Shown here: positions 45,384 to 52,415 of the stretch, piece after piece
Numbering within the stretch: position 1 is the first letter of the stretch
Layout: each line of letters starts with the position of its first letter
From: Bacillota bacterium
Lineage (GTDB): Bacteria > Bacillota > Clostridia > Peptostreptococcales > Anaerovoracaceae
Assembly: GCA_017459895.1 (NCBI GenBank)
Contig: JAFUCA010000011.1
Location: forward strand, 1-52,415
Reading direction: 5' to 3'
DNA length: 52,415 nt
Made by a program: the position numbers and the translations under genes
Notes under the pieces: generated by a model
What the model was told of the DNA's origin: nothing
The model's input: the letters and a program-made list of their open reading frames with translations, nothing else
Database searches by the model: none

Positions 45384-46052
45384 CTAAAGAAACGCCCGCA
45401 GCGTCTGGGCAATGGCGGTGCCCAGGACCTGGTGCGCCTCCGGCATCAGATGAAGGGAGTCGACCGGCGAAGGATCGATCAGAACCGCAGCGTCCAGAAA
45501 TCCGCAGGGATTGCCCGTTTCCTGCGCGTAATCGAAGGCGGTCTTTTCGTAGAGGCCGGCCAGTCTTTGAGAGCGGGGCGCGGCGTCTGCGTCAAAGGAA
45601 TCCGCAAAGGGCGATGCAGTGATTCCCTCACCGATGAGGGGCGGCGAAACTACGAGAACGTAGGGAACGCTGCCCTGTTTTATTTCAAGGAACTCCGCGA
45701 TGGTCCGCAGCATCCGGCCGATGCCCTCCGCCAGGGTCTCCGGTTCGGCTGCGAACTGCCGCTTCAGATCGTTGGATCCCAGCATGAGGACGACCGCGTC
45801 GATGGGCTTGTGACTGTTCAGACAGGCCGGAAGGTAGGGGCGGCCGTCTTTCCATTCTTCCTCCGCGGGAGTGTGGGCGCAGGTCCGCCCGTTGCAGCCC
45901 TCCTCGATGATCCGGTACCCGTCTCCCAGAAGGCGTCGGAGCACGCCGGGCCAGCGGACCTCCTCCCCGTAGCGCAGCCCGTCCCGCGGATCGTAACCGT
46001 AGGTATTGGAATCCCCGTAGCAGAGAATGGTCTTCGTATGATCTCTTTGCAT
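45384..46052 (-). CDS. SGNH/GDSL-type hydrolase (arylesterase-like)
   Basis: 222 residues. Block I is ILCYGDSNTYGYDP (Ser ~16), Gly in EEGCNGRT (~57), block III GSNDLK (~91-95), and DSLHLMPEAH (~202-209) holds the Asp/His. The GDSNTYG form and 'CNGRT' match TesA-unlike SGNH arylesterases that act on small acyl esters. No signal peptide. The start follows the transporter stop directly (TAGATG), with the transporter's last codons AAGGAGGAT acting as ribosome site, so the two form one operon. Confidence 0.85.
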   Translation of the reverse strand: MQRDHTKTILCYGDSNTYGYDPRDGLRYGEEVRWPGVLRRLLGDGYRIIEEGCNGRTCAHTPAEEEWKDGRPYLPACLNSHKPIDAVVLMLGSNDLKRQFAAEPETLAEGIGRMLRTIAEFLEIKQGSVPYVLVVSPPLIGEGITASPFADSFDADAAPRSQRLAGLYEKTAFDYAQETGNPCGFLDAAVLIDPSPVDSLHLMPEAHQVLGTAIAQTLRAFL

Positions 46053-46970
46053 CTATAAATCCTCCTTCATGCGCAGTGTTGACAGCCATACCCCTGTCAG
46101 GGTGATGGCGAGTCCCAGGATGGTGTACCAGCCCCACAGATCCCCCATGACCAGGATGCCGGCCACCACGCCGATCACCGTGGAAAGGCTGCTGACGATG
46201 TTGTTGCCAAGGGCCGCATCCACATACTGGAGCAGTTTGTTGTAACAGACATAGGACGCGAAGGCACAGAACACAGCGAGAAACAGCATATGTGCGCAGA
46301 GTCCCGGCGCGCTGAAGGGAATCAGAAAGGTATCCAACCCATGCCCCTGCGCCAGGGCGATCCCGTTGAACAGGATGGCGCCCTCGAAGGCCATGACGGC
46401 TGTCACCGTCGAAGCGTCGAAATCCTCCGAAGCTTTTTTGCTGGAAAGGCTGTACATGCTGGCGGCAACGACGCCGGCGGTCATGCACAGCATTCCGGCC
46501 CGGGTCCCGCCCATGGCGAACGCCGGGGAAAAGAAGGTGGCAACGATCACACCGGCGAAGGTGATGATCAGGCTTGTGACCAGCTTCCAGTCCGCCCGGC
46601 TGCGGAACAGCAGGATCCCCAGGATCAGGGTCATGCAGGGGATGGTGGCGACGAAGATCGCGCTGGTGGAGGCGGAGGTCATCTTCACGCCGTAGGCTTC
46701 CAGAATGGAATAGACGCAGGGTTCGAAAAATCCCGCCAGAAAAAGAAAGGGAATATTCTTTTTGCCTCGCAGCTGGATACGAATCCTGCCGCACACGACC
46801 AGAATGAGAAAAATCCCCGCCGTAATAGCCCACCGGCAGGCCAGAAGCTGCATGGGAGCCATGAACTTCAGCAGGGTAGCCAGAGATATGAAGGCGATGC
46901 CCCAGCCGATGGAGACCATTGCCACCAGAAAGATCGTCAGTATCAGTTTGTTGTTCGCGCTGTGGTCCAT
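46053..46970 (-). CDS. EamA/DMT-family transporter
   Basis: 305 residues with ten membrane helices in two five-helix halves, the drug/metabolite transporter fold. IGWGIAFISLATLLKFMAPMQLLACRW (~18-45) and the second-half equivalents (VVAASMYSLSSKKAS, then GWYTILGLAITLTGVWLSTL) are typical EamA. It exports or imports small metabolites; substrate unknown. ATG 46970 is preferred over 46988. No ribosome site is obvious, but TACAAT lies nine bases upstream, so the message might be leaderless. Partner of the esterase downstream. Confidence 0.8.
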   Translation of the reverse strand: MDHSANNKLILTIFLVAMVSIGWGIAFISLATLLKFMAPMQLLACRWAITAGIFLILVVCGRIRIQLRGKKNIPFLFLAGFFEPCVYSILEAYGVKMTSASTSAIFVATIPCMTLILGILLFRSRADWKLVTSLIITFAGVIVATFFSPAFAMGGTRAGMLCMTAGVVAASMYSLSSKKASEDFDASTVTAVMAFEGAILFNGIALAQGHGLDTFLIPFSAPGLCAHMLFLAVFCAFASYVCYNKLLQYVDAALGNNIVSSLSTVIGVVAGILVMGDLWGWYTILGLAITLTGVWLSTLRMKEDL

Positions 46971-46977
46971 ACGCTGA

Positions 46978-47079
46978 TTGTACCACATATCCGGGTATGA
47001 TAAAATATCCGTGAAGGGACGCAGTCCCGCGAAGAAGGGAGGAGCGAATATGAGCAGGGAATTTCAGACCGTTTCATAA
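46978..47079 (+). pseudogene. Orphan promoter and 9-codon gene start
   Basis: TTGTAC (46978-46983), 17 bases, TAAAAT (47001-47006), then GGGAGGAGCG and ATG (47050). The frame MSREFQTVS stops at 47079 and overlaps the end of the CPBP gene on the other strand. The expression signals are good but nothing is encoded, which suggests the front end of a gene whose body was deleted. Confidence 0.35.
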
Positions 47080-47876
47080 GCCCGGGAGGCCTCTGTCCAC
47101 AGATCCTCCCGGCCGTTTCTGCGGCGGCCGCGGACGATTACCAGAACGCAGAGGATCGCCAGGACGATGGCGCCGGCCAGGCCGCTTTCCGCTCCGAAGA
47201 GAATGTCCTGACTGAAATCCCATCCGGTGTGGATGCCGCAGACGGCCCAGAAGCTACCGTAGTAATAGACGATCAGAGCAAACAGCAGCCCTGCGGTCAG
47301 GACCTGCAGCATGCCGGCGAAGGAAGCGTCAAACAGAAGCCGGTGCAGGAGGCAGCTGAACACCGCGCTGCCCAGGATCGCGGCGGCGGGATGGCGGTAC
47401 CTGCGGCGCAGCTTCTGGTACAGGAAGCATCGGACGACCAGCTCCTCAGCGCCGGCCCGGAGGAAGATCCCAAGCAGGGCGGCGGCCAGGGGAAGCAGAT
47501 CCATGGGATGAAAGGTCAGGTCACTGCTTCCGGTGAGAACGGCGAAAAGGATGCAAAGGCTGCTCAGTCCCAGGCCGGTCAGAAGTCCGGCAAGCCCCAT
47601 CCGCAGCGTATTGCCGCGGCGGTTGTAGGAAATGGCTCTGCGCATCGGGCGGTCGGGCGGATAGAGCAGGATGACCGCCAGGCAGAGGATCCAGACGCCG
47701 ATGTATTCCGAAAGCGAAGCGGGAAGGGCAGAGCTCACCTGAGGAATGCGCAGCAGAAGCTGTCCCAGCAGCCGCCCGGCAGGCACCAGCAGGAAGGCGA
47801 TGCCCCAGGCGAGGGGAAGGATATCCGACCACTTTCCGTAGGGGCGGAGGATTTTTTTCTGAAATGGGGTTGTCAT
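47064..47876 (-). CDS. CPBP-family intramembrane protease (CAAX/Abi)
   Basis: 270 residues with about eight membrane helices. Motif 1 is GAEELVVRCFLYQKLRRRY (E-E-x-x-x-R, ~148-166), motif 2 His is in FSCLLHRLLF (~183) and motif 3 is GIHTGWDF (~222). These are the expected active-site positions of the CPBP/Abi glutamate-type intramembrane proteases. Roles in the family include peptide processing and self-immunity; no peptide gene is seen nearby. ATG 47876 is chosen because AAGGGATC precedes it. It is divergent from the LysR gene, which may regulate it. Confidence 0.82.
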   Translation of the reverse strand: MTTPFQKKILRPYGKWSDILPLAWGIAFLLVPAGRLLGQLLLRIPQVSSALPASLSEYIGVWILCLAVILLYPPDRPMRRAISYNRRGNTLRMGLAGLLTGLGLSSLCILFAVLTGSSDLTFHPMDLLPLAAALLGIFLRAGAEELVVRCFLYQKLRRRYRHPAAAILGSAVFSCLLHRLLFDASFAGMLQVLTAGLLFALIVYYYGSFWAVCGIHTGWDFSQDILFGAESGLAGAIVLAILCVLVIVRGRRRNGREDLWTEASRAYETV

Positions 47877-48014
47877 ATAGATCCCTTGATCCCTTCCGGC
47901 CCGGGCCGGACATCTCCGATCCGGGCACGTTTGATAATCCATTGTAAAACAGACGCGGGAAAAAGTAAATCAACAGCAACTATACTTAAGACACATTTAA
48001 CAAAGGGGCCGGTT

Positions 48015-48890
48015 ATGGAAACAGCAAGATGCAGGGCACTGGTATACGCGGCGGAGCTGGGATCGATCACAAAGGCTGCAGAGCGCATGAACTATACGCC
48101 TTCGGCGGTCAGCCAGCTGATTCAGGCGATGGAGACGGAAATGGATCTCCAGCTTTTGCATAGAAGCAAGCGGGGTGTGGCGCTGACCGAGGAAGGGAAA
48201 AAGATCATTCCGTCGGTAAAGGAGCTGCTGCGTCAGGAGGAACGGATCGATCAGCTGACGGCGCAGATCCACGGACTGGAAACGGGAACCGTTCGGATCG
48301 CGGCGTATTCCAGTGTCGCGACCCACTGGCTGCCGGAAGTCCTGAGGGCGTTTCAGACCGATTATCCGGGAATCGAAATTACTCTGGCGGAGGGGATCCG
48401 GCAGGAGGTGGAGGGATGGCTTGCGGACCGGCAGGCGGACCTGGCGTTCATGACCTATATGGAGCCGATGCCGTACGAGTGGATCTTTCTGGCGGAGGAC
48501 CCGATGATGGCGGTGCTCCATCCGTCCCATCCGCTGGCGAAGGAGAAGGCCTATCCGCTGCGGGCGTGTGAGGAGGAGCCGTTTATCATGCCGGCCCAGG
48601 GCATGGATGAGGATGTCAACCGGATGATCCGGGAGAATGGTCTGGCTCTGAACATCGCGTTCCAGACGCTGGAGAATTTCTCCTGCATCGCGATGATCGA
48701 ACAGAACCTCGGGATGAGCATCATGAACCGCCTGATCACCAAAAGACAGGATTACGATGTCGTGATGCTCCCGCTGGATCCCCCGCAGCATATCCGCTTC
48801 GGGATCGCGGTGCATTCTCTGGAGAGCGCGTCTCCGGCGGTCCGCAGGTTCGTGGATTACGCCGTGCGGATGCTGGGACAGGAGAAGTGA
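48015..48890 (+). CDS. LysR-family transcriptional regulator
   Basis: 291 residues. The winged HTH (~1-60: ARCRALVYAAELGSITKAAERMNYTPSAVSQLIQAMETEM) is followed by the LysR substrate-binding domain (~88-291: GTVRIAAYSSVATHWLPEVLRAFQTDYPGIEITLAEG). It would bind a small effector and control neighbouring genes. AAAGGGG lies before the ATG at 48015; a long frame running further upstream in phase is antisense to the CPBP gene and not part of it. Its divergent partner, the CPBP protease, is the first candidate target. Confidence 0.88.
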   Translation: METARCRALVYAAELGSITKAAERMNYTPSAVSQLIQAMETEMDLQLLHRSKRGVALTEEGKKIIPSVKELLRQEERIDQLTAQIHGLETGTVRIAAYSSVATHWLPEVLRAFQTDYPGIEITLAEGIRQEVEGWLADRQADLAFMTYMEPMPYEWIFLAEDPMMAVLHPSHPLAKEKAYPLRACEEEPFIMPAQGMDEDVNRMIRENGLALNIAFQTLENFSCIAMIEQNLGMSIMNRLITKRQDYDVVMLPLDPPQHIRFGIAVHSLESASPAVRRFVDYAVRMLGQEK

Positions 48891-48920
48891 AGCGGCGCGG
48901 ATGCCCCATAGATGTTTCTG

Positions 48921-49724
48921 TTATTTCAGCCGCCAGAAGGCGCAGGGGGAGGAGGTGACGCACTTGCCGCAGACCTCGCTTCCCTCGCTGTTGGCTCCGG
49001 TGCCGTCTTCGTTGGTGTAAGAGCTTCCGAACTGCGTATAGATCTTCGCGTTTTCCCGGCAGAGGGCATAGCATTTGTGACGGTCATAGCCCTCCGCAGT
49101 CAGCGCTCCCGTGGGGCAGTTTTTCACGCAGACCCCGCAGGAGCCGTTTTTCTTATACAGGCAGTATTCCGCGTCTGCGGGAGCATCCGGCGCCAGGTCC
49201 AGGTTCGTGACCACGGTGCTGAAACGTCCGCAGCAGCCGTGCTTCGTCAGGAGCATGTTGTTGATCCCGAAGGTGCCGAGGCCCGCGGCGTAGGCGATGT
49301 GGCGGTGGGACCAGTCGCTGATCAGGCGCTGCTGATCGAAGGTGGTGGCTTTGGGAGTGATCCCCGCAAGGCCGGCCTTTTCGTGGATCAGGCGGATCAG
49401 CGCTTCGTTCAGCTCACCGAAGAGGGCGTTGGTCTCCTCGTATGCTCTGGCCCACTCGGGGGAGGCCAGAATGCCGGTGGTGCGGTTGGATTTCGCGATG
49501 TCCCGGGTGAAGGGGACGAAGTAGGCGATGATGATCCGGGCCTCCGGGAGCACGTTCTGCGGAAGCTCATGGGTGGGACTGATGAGCTGCGGCAGGCTCT
49601 GGATGTACGGATGATGCGCGTCGGCGAATCCCACCAGCGGCTCCCCGTAGGAAGTGGCGATGGTGTCTCTGGACTGGTATTCCTGAACGTATGCGCGGAT
49701 GAAATCGATGATGGTCTGTTTCAT
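48921..49724 (-). CDS. QueG-like 4Fe-4S protein (epoxyqueuosine-reductase family appearance)
   Basis: 267 residues. ARIIIAYFVPF (~60-70), SDWSHRHIAYAAGLGTFGINNMLLTKHGCCGRFSTVVTNL (~137-175) and CGVCVKNCPTGAL (~196-207) with later CYALC and CGKCVTSSPC give two 4Fe-4S clusters, in the order found in QueG-like proteins. It is shorter than QueG (~370) and lacks its HEAT-like tail, so it is more likely one of the many anaerobe homologues of unknown substrate. AGGAG lies nine bases before the start. Monocistronic. Confidence 0.75.
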   Translation of the reverse strand: MKQTIIDFIRAYVQEYQSRDTIATSYGEPLVGFADAHHPYIQSLPQLISPTHELPQNVLPEARIIIAYFVPFTRDIAKSNRTTGILASPEWARAYEETNALFGELNEALIRLIHEKAGLAGITPKATTFDQQRLISDWSHRHIAYAAGLGTFGINNMLLTKHGCCGRFSTVVTNLDLAPDAPADAEYCLYKKNGSCGVCVKNCPTGALTAEGYDRHKCYALCRENAKIYTQFGSSYTNEDGTGANSEGSEVCGKCVTSSPCAFWRLK

Positions 49725-49950
49725 GACGATGATCTCCTGATAAACCGTGGCTTCTACTATATTGTAACCGAAGATGATCCTTCGGTAAATCTGAAATAAA
49801 TTAATATATTCATTAGATTAACTTAATACATTGGAGCGTGCAAAGGCTGGAGCCGCCCGGCGATGGGGCGTGACCGTTTGGTGGGCTTCTAATGTGCATT
49901 TAACCTGGGTCTGCTATGGTGAAGCCGGATGGGTATTCCGGGAGGTGCTT

Positions 49951-50370
49951 ATGAATCGTAAGAAATCAAGGATCGCTGCCATCGCGGTAATGATGGCCTG
50001 TTTCATGGCCCTGCTTGGGCTTGCGGGATGCGGCGCTGCGGGCGCGGCACCGGAGGATCAGAACGCAGCGCAGGCAGAAGAGACCGCTGCAGAGGAAACC
50101 GCTGTTTCCGCGGCGCCTGATGCTGAGCCGGCAGAGGAGCCTGCGGCTGAAGAGGAGCGGATCAGCGAAGAGAAGGCGATATCAATCGCGCTGAAGGATG
50201 CCGGGCTGTCGGACAGCGACGTGGAATATATCGACGTTGATCTCGACTTCGATGACGGAAGAACAGAGTACGAAGTGGAGTTCCACCGGGGAACCATGGA
50301 ATACGATTATTCCATCGAGGCGTACACCGGGGAGATCCTGGAGAAGGATATCGAACCAGATAACGATTAA
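49951..50370 (+). CDS. Lipoprotein with PepSY domain
   Basis: 139 residues. The N-terminal KKSR, hydrophobic IAAIAVMMACFMALLGLAGC with lipobox LAGC (Cys ~27), indicates a lipoprotein anchored outside the membrane. A Glu/Ala-rich spacer (~30-70) leads to one PepSY domain (~72-136: ISEEKAISIALKDAGLSDSD ... EYEVEFHRGTMEYDYSIEAYTGEILEKDIE). PepSY domains often inhibit proteases or bind ligands at the surface. GGAGGTGC precedes the ATG. No partner protease is adjacent. Confidence 0.85.
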   Translation: MNRKKSRIAAIAVMMACFMALLGLAGCGAAGAAPEDQNAAQAEETAAEETAVSAAPDAEPAEEPAAEEERISEEKAISIALKDAGLSDSDVEYIDVDLDFDDGRTEYEVEFHRGTMEYDYSIEAYTGEILEKDIEPDND

Positions 50371-50449
50371 ACAGGCTGTCCTGATCAGTCCTCGAAAGAG
50401 GGGGGCTTCCGCAGGAATGTGGTGACACCGGCCGATGTGTTCGGGCGGT

Positions 50450-50676
50450 GTTGCAGATTTTTATTTCAACAAGCGAATTCTGCAAAAACTGGTCCGGCAG
50501 GGGGGTAGTTTCGGGGTGGAGCACACTGCATATTGCAGTTTCATTTCGCGGGAAAGGAAATCCGCAGCAAAACCGACGCTTTTGCTGCAGATTCCTGAGA
50601 CTCAGGAACCAGATCTGCAACGGACCACTGAAAAGCTCCCCCCCAGGGCTGTCAAAGACCATCGCTGTTGCAGATT
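50450..50676. repeat. Inverted and direct repeats of the TTGCAGATT word (copy 2)
   Basis: GTTGCAGATT occurs at 50450 and 50667, GCTGCAGATT at 50584, AATTCTGCAA at 50476 and AGATCTGCAA at 50611. ATTCCTGAG-A-CTCAGGAA forms a further hairpin near 50591-50608. CAGTTTC/GAAACTG-like words recur as in the cluster at 4355. No gene is supported in 50371-51094. Confidence 0.65.
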
Positions 50677-50804
50677 TTCATAATTCGAGACGACAACTGC
50701 GGACACCGCCAGTAAGCCGATCCATGGTCAGATTAATTCTGCCACCGGTAAAGGTTCCAAATATCCTTGCTGATAAACCGGGAACAATCATACCCCCAAA
50801 GTTC

Positions 50805-50846
50805 AAAAGGGAGTCCACAGAACCGCGGTTCTGTGATCTCCCTTTT
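50805..50846. terminator. Long perfect-core palindrome, possible bidirectional terminator
   Basis: The centre 50816-50835 is a perfect 20-bp palindrome around CCGCGG. Outer arms AAAAGGGAG (50805-50813) and CTCCCTTTT (50838-50846) also pair. The T-run at the end suits termination on either strand. Confidence 0.6.
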
Positions 50847-50873
50847 ATGACTAATTTTATCGGTGTCCGCTAC

Positions 50874-50955
50874 CTTCCGGCACATTCGTCCGGTAATGCT
50901 TTCAGGTTTTATCGTTGCCTACCAACTTCCGGCACATTCGTCCGGTAATACTTTC
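50874..50955 (+). repeat. Two direct 30-bp repeats
   Basis: 50874-50903 and 50926-50955 agree at 29 of 30 bases, separated by 22 bases. Each contains CCGG-CACATTCGT-CCGG, a small direct pair of CCGG. With only two copies and a short gap this is not a CRISPR array; tandem operator or duplication scar are the options. Confidence 0.6.
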
Positions 50956-51094
50956 GGATTTACGTGTTAGCCCACGGGCAGGATGCGGCCTGCCGTCCTA
51001 AGAGAATTATAATCCGGCTTGTTGTCAGATTCAACAGAAAGTTAATCCCGATGAAAGAGAAACAGGTGGTCTGCGCATATTTCAACTATCGTGC

Positions 51095-51544
51095 CTACCG
51101 CATCAGCTGGCCGCCGTTCACATCGATGGTGGCTCCGTTGATGTAGGTGTTGTGGACGAGGAAGGCGATCACTTCGGCAAGTTCCTCCGGCTGGGCGGCG
51201 CGGCCCAGGGGAATGCCGTCGGCGGTGACGCCTTCTTCTTTTGTCATGGGTGTTTCCACGACGCCCGGGGAGATGCAGTTGCAGAGGATCCCATAAGGCG
51301 CGCCGTTCAGGGCGAAGCATTTCATCATGGATTCCAGGCCTCCCTTGGAGGCACAGTAGTGGGCGCCGGAGAAGAAGCCGCCCCGCTGTCCGGCAATGGA
51401 GGTGAGGGCAATGATCCTGCCGCTGCGCTGCTCCTTCATCTTCCGGTAGACAGCCTTTGTGAGAAAGAATGCCGCCCGGAGATTGACGTTCATCATCCGG
51501 TCCCATTCGTCTTCATCGATCTCTTCAATGGTCTTCGTAACACC
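51095..51544 (-). pseudogene. 3' part of a short-chain dehydrogenase (SDR)
   Basis: From AGVTKTIEEIDEDEWDRMMNVNLRAAFFL through IIALTSIAGQRGG, the active-site HYCASKGG (Y-x-x-x-K) and CISPGVVETPMT to INGATIDVNGGQLMR, this is a normal SDR C-terminal two-thirds. The Rossmann TGxxxGIG start and the first ~85 residues are gone: homology stops at the N-N-A-G motif, where the sequence switches to a fragment of an aldolase gene read the other way. Without the NAD site it cannot work. Confidence 0.75.
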
Positions 51545-51857
51545 CGCAAGGTGGTTCAGGCTGCAGGGGAATACGGCGCTGCAGTCGAGTGCGAGATCGG
51601 TGTGGTGGGCGGCAGCGAAGGCGGAGACTATGAACACAAGATCCGCTACACCGATCCGCTGCGGCATCCGCAAGGTCAATATCGCCACCGCCAGTTTCAT
51701 GAGCACCATGGAACACGCGAAAGCCTACCTGAACGGGGATGGGCCAGCCTTTGCATCGGGCGCGCCGAACTACTTCGGCATGAGTGAAGCCATGGTGCAG
51801 GGGACCTGTGAGAACGTGAAGCATCACATCCGCGTGTTCCGGATGGAGAAGGTGTAG
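51539..51857 (+). pseudogene. Internally deleted class II ketose-bisphosphate aldolase
   Basis: TRKVVQAAGEYGAAVECEIG and VVGGSEGGDYEHKIRYTDP match the middle of a class II fructose/tagatose-bisphosphate aldolase. At about 51657 the frame shifts and the sequence becomes GIRKVNIATASFMSTMEH ... NYFGMSEAMVQGT and VKHHIRVF, the aldolase C-terminus. Roughly 70 or more residues between are deleted, and everything before the first fragment is missing. It joins the SDR fragment head-on near 51540. Confidence 0.7.
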
Positions 51858-51913
51858 ATTAATAATCCGGTTTCACTTCCGCCGCCTCTCCCGCGACCAT
51901 ACGGTAACGAAAA

Positions 51914-51940
51914 CGAGACACCCTTCGGATGTCTCGCTTT
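51914..51940 (+). terminator. Hairpin terminator beyond the aldolase remnant
   Basis: CGAGACA (51914-51920) pairs with TGTCTCG (51930-51936), followed by CTTTT. It lies 57 bases past the aldolase stop and probably ended the intact gene. Confidence 0.65.
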
Positions 51941-51941
51941 T

Positions 51942-52165
51942 GTTATGGTGGAGCATAGGGGGATTTGCGTCTCGCTTCGCGATCCGCCGTCCTGCGCGAG
52001 CCCTCCGAGGCTCGCTTGGACCCGTCGCTACGAAACAGTCCACCGGACTGTTTCGCTTAACGCTCAGGCCCTTTCGGGTTCGATCCCCCTATGTACAAAT
52101 CCCAGAAAACGCCAAAAGACCGCCTGTTGGCGGTCTTTCGTCGTTATGGTGGAGCATAGGGGGAT
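51942..52165 (-). repeat. tRNA-3'-end-like repeats enclosing a branched palindromic unit
   Basis: A 23-bp segment containing TGGTGGAGCATAGGGGGAT is repeated exactly at 51942-51964 and 52143-52165. Read on the minus strand it ends CCCCCTATGCTCCACCA, like a tRNA acceptor end; the second copy extends into GTTCGATCCCCC, a T-arm. CATAGGGGGAT (51954-51964) also pairs with ATCCCCCTATG (52083-52093), enclosing hairpins GCGAGCC/GGCTCGC (51996, 52009) and GAAACAGTCC/GGACTGTTTC (52032, 52045). No full tRNA fits. Reading frames here are the familiar spurious kind. Confidence 0.6.
52115..52138. terminator. Hairpin terminator between the tRNA-like repeats
   Basis: AAAGACCGCC (52115-52124) and GGCGGTCTTT (52129-52138) pair perfectly around TGTT. 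It can act in both directions; on the minus strand it follows the second tRNA-like end directly, as in the arrangement at 20-60. Confidence 0.75.
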
Positions 52166-52281
52166 CGAACACTCAAATTGAGTTTTATCGGTTTCAAAAA
52201 CGTGCATTTTTCAACGGTTACAGCGTTTGAAAGTCCTGTGTCAAAGCAAAAAGTGTTACCAGTGTTACCTGCTGGGTGTTA

Positions 52282-52341
52282 GGGTCGGGTTAAAACCGCC
52301 ATTCCGAGTCGGGTTAATTTAACCAATCCGAGTCGGATTAA
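52282..52341 (+). repeat. Three 24-bp iterons upstream of the last gene
   Basis: GRGTCGGRTTAA begins at 52282, 52306 and 52330, an exact 24-base period, with related spacers (ACCGCCATTCC, TTTAACCAATCC). Just before it, GTGTTACC recurs at about 52253 and 52262. The array ends nine bases before the -35 box, so it is a likely operator for a regulator bound along one helix face. Confidence 0.7.
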
Positions 52342-52349
52342 AAAAGCCA

Positions 52350-52378
52350 TTACCTTTTTCAAATATTTCCTCTACACT
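52350..52378 (+). promoter_or_regulatory. Promoter of the last gene
   Basis: TTACCT (52350-52355), 17 bases, TACACT (52373-52378). It lies between the iterons and the ribosome site, giving a leader of about 25 bases. Confidence 0.55.
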
Positions 52379-52410
52379 GGGTATGAACCAATCACCCGGA
52401 AAGGAGGAAT

Positions 52411-52415
52411 ATGAA
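52411..52415 (+). CDS. Start of a gene cut by the window end
   Basis: AAAGGAGG (about 52400-52407) and ATG (52411) follow the promoter and three iterons at suitable spacing. Only the start codon and two bases of the next are present, so nothing can be said about the product. Confidence 0.55.

Noticed and set aside
47229-48014. An in-frame upstream extension of the LysR gene
   Set aside because: It runs antisense through the CPBP protease gene; the LysR homology and ribosome site place the start at 48015.
50874-50955. Possible CRISPR array
   Set aside because: Only two repeats with one 22-base gap and no cas gene nearby.
51940-52230. Plus-strand frames of 78-96 codons at the right end
   Set aside because: They read through tRNA-like repeats and terminators and resemble well-known spurious frames.

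Overview
The window reads as chromosomal DNA of an anaerobic Gram-positive bacterium of the Clostridia. Coding regions are GC-rich, most starts have strong AGGAGG-type ribosome sites, and there are sigma-54 (-24/-12) promoters with AcoR-like activators, an acetoin-dehydrogenase-type operon and a PucR-type regulator. A placement near the Anaerovoracaceae is only a guess; no rRNA or complete tRNA gene is present.

Layout: 1-4630 is accessory DNA, with a tRNA-like 3' remnant, a two-domain-looking hypothetical protein, a REP-associated tyrosine transposase inside perfect inverted repeats, and a first HTH/HipA-like kinase pair. 4632-8684 (minus) is an operon of two GNAT acetyltransferases, an aminotransferase and an ornithine-cyclodeaminase family enzyme. 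8870-12095 (minus) is an M20 amidohydrolase plus sodium/solute symporter unit with a sigma-54 promoter, a palindromic upstream site and its likely activator (12446-14005). 14209-22030 holds a PucR regulator, a DUF234-type ATPase, a small membrane protein, a methyltransferase-like gene, a purine permease, a truncated Crp/Fnr gene, a GDSL esterase and an AEC transporter. 22452-32433 is an AcoR-like activator followed by a sigma-54-driven catabolic cluster: M24 hydrolase, butanediol-dehydrogenase-like enzyme, NCS1-type permease, DUF169 protein, old-yellow-enzyme/FeS flavoenzyme and MFS transporter. 32558-34190 is a second HTH/HipA-like pair. 34184-44529 holds proC, a third activator and the acoABCL-lplA operon. 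44570-52415 is mixed: a FeoA gene behind a riboswitch-like leader, transporters, an esterase, LysR, a ferredoxin-like reductase, a PepSY lipoprotein, several gene fragments, tRNA-like repeats and the start of a new gene.

Three system-level features stand out. First, four sigma-54 promoters and three enhancer-binding activators lie within 26 kb, so carbon and amine uptake and breakdown here look like one sigma-54 regulon. Second, the 10-mer GCAAAGGCTG (either strand) occurs 18 times, in genes, between genes, and once as a head-to-head hairpin pair, which resembles the behaviour of uptake or other genome-wide architecture motifs. Third, many intergenic gaps carry clusters of nested inverted repeats, each built from its own short word repeated in both orientations; two words recur at distant sites, so these look like families of palindromic elements.

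All calls come from reading the sequence; no database search was run. Family names rest on remembered motifs and gene context.
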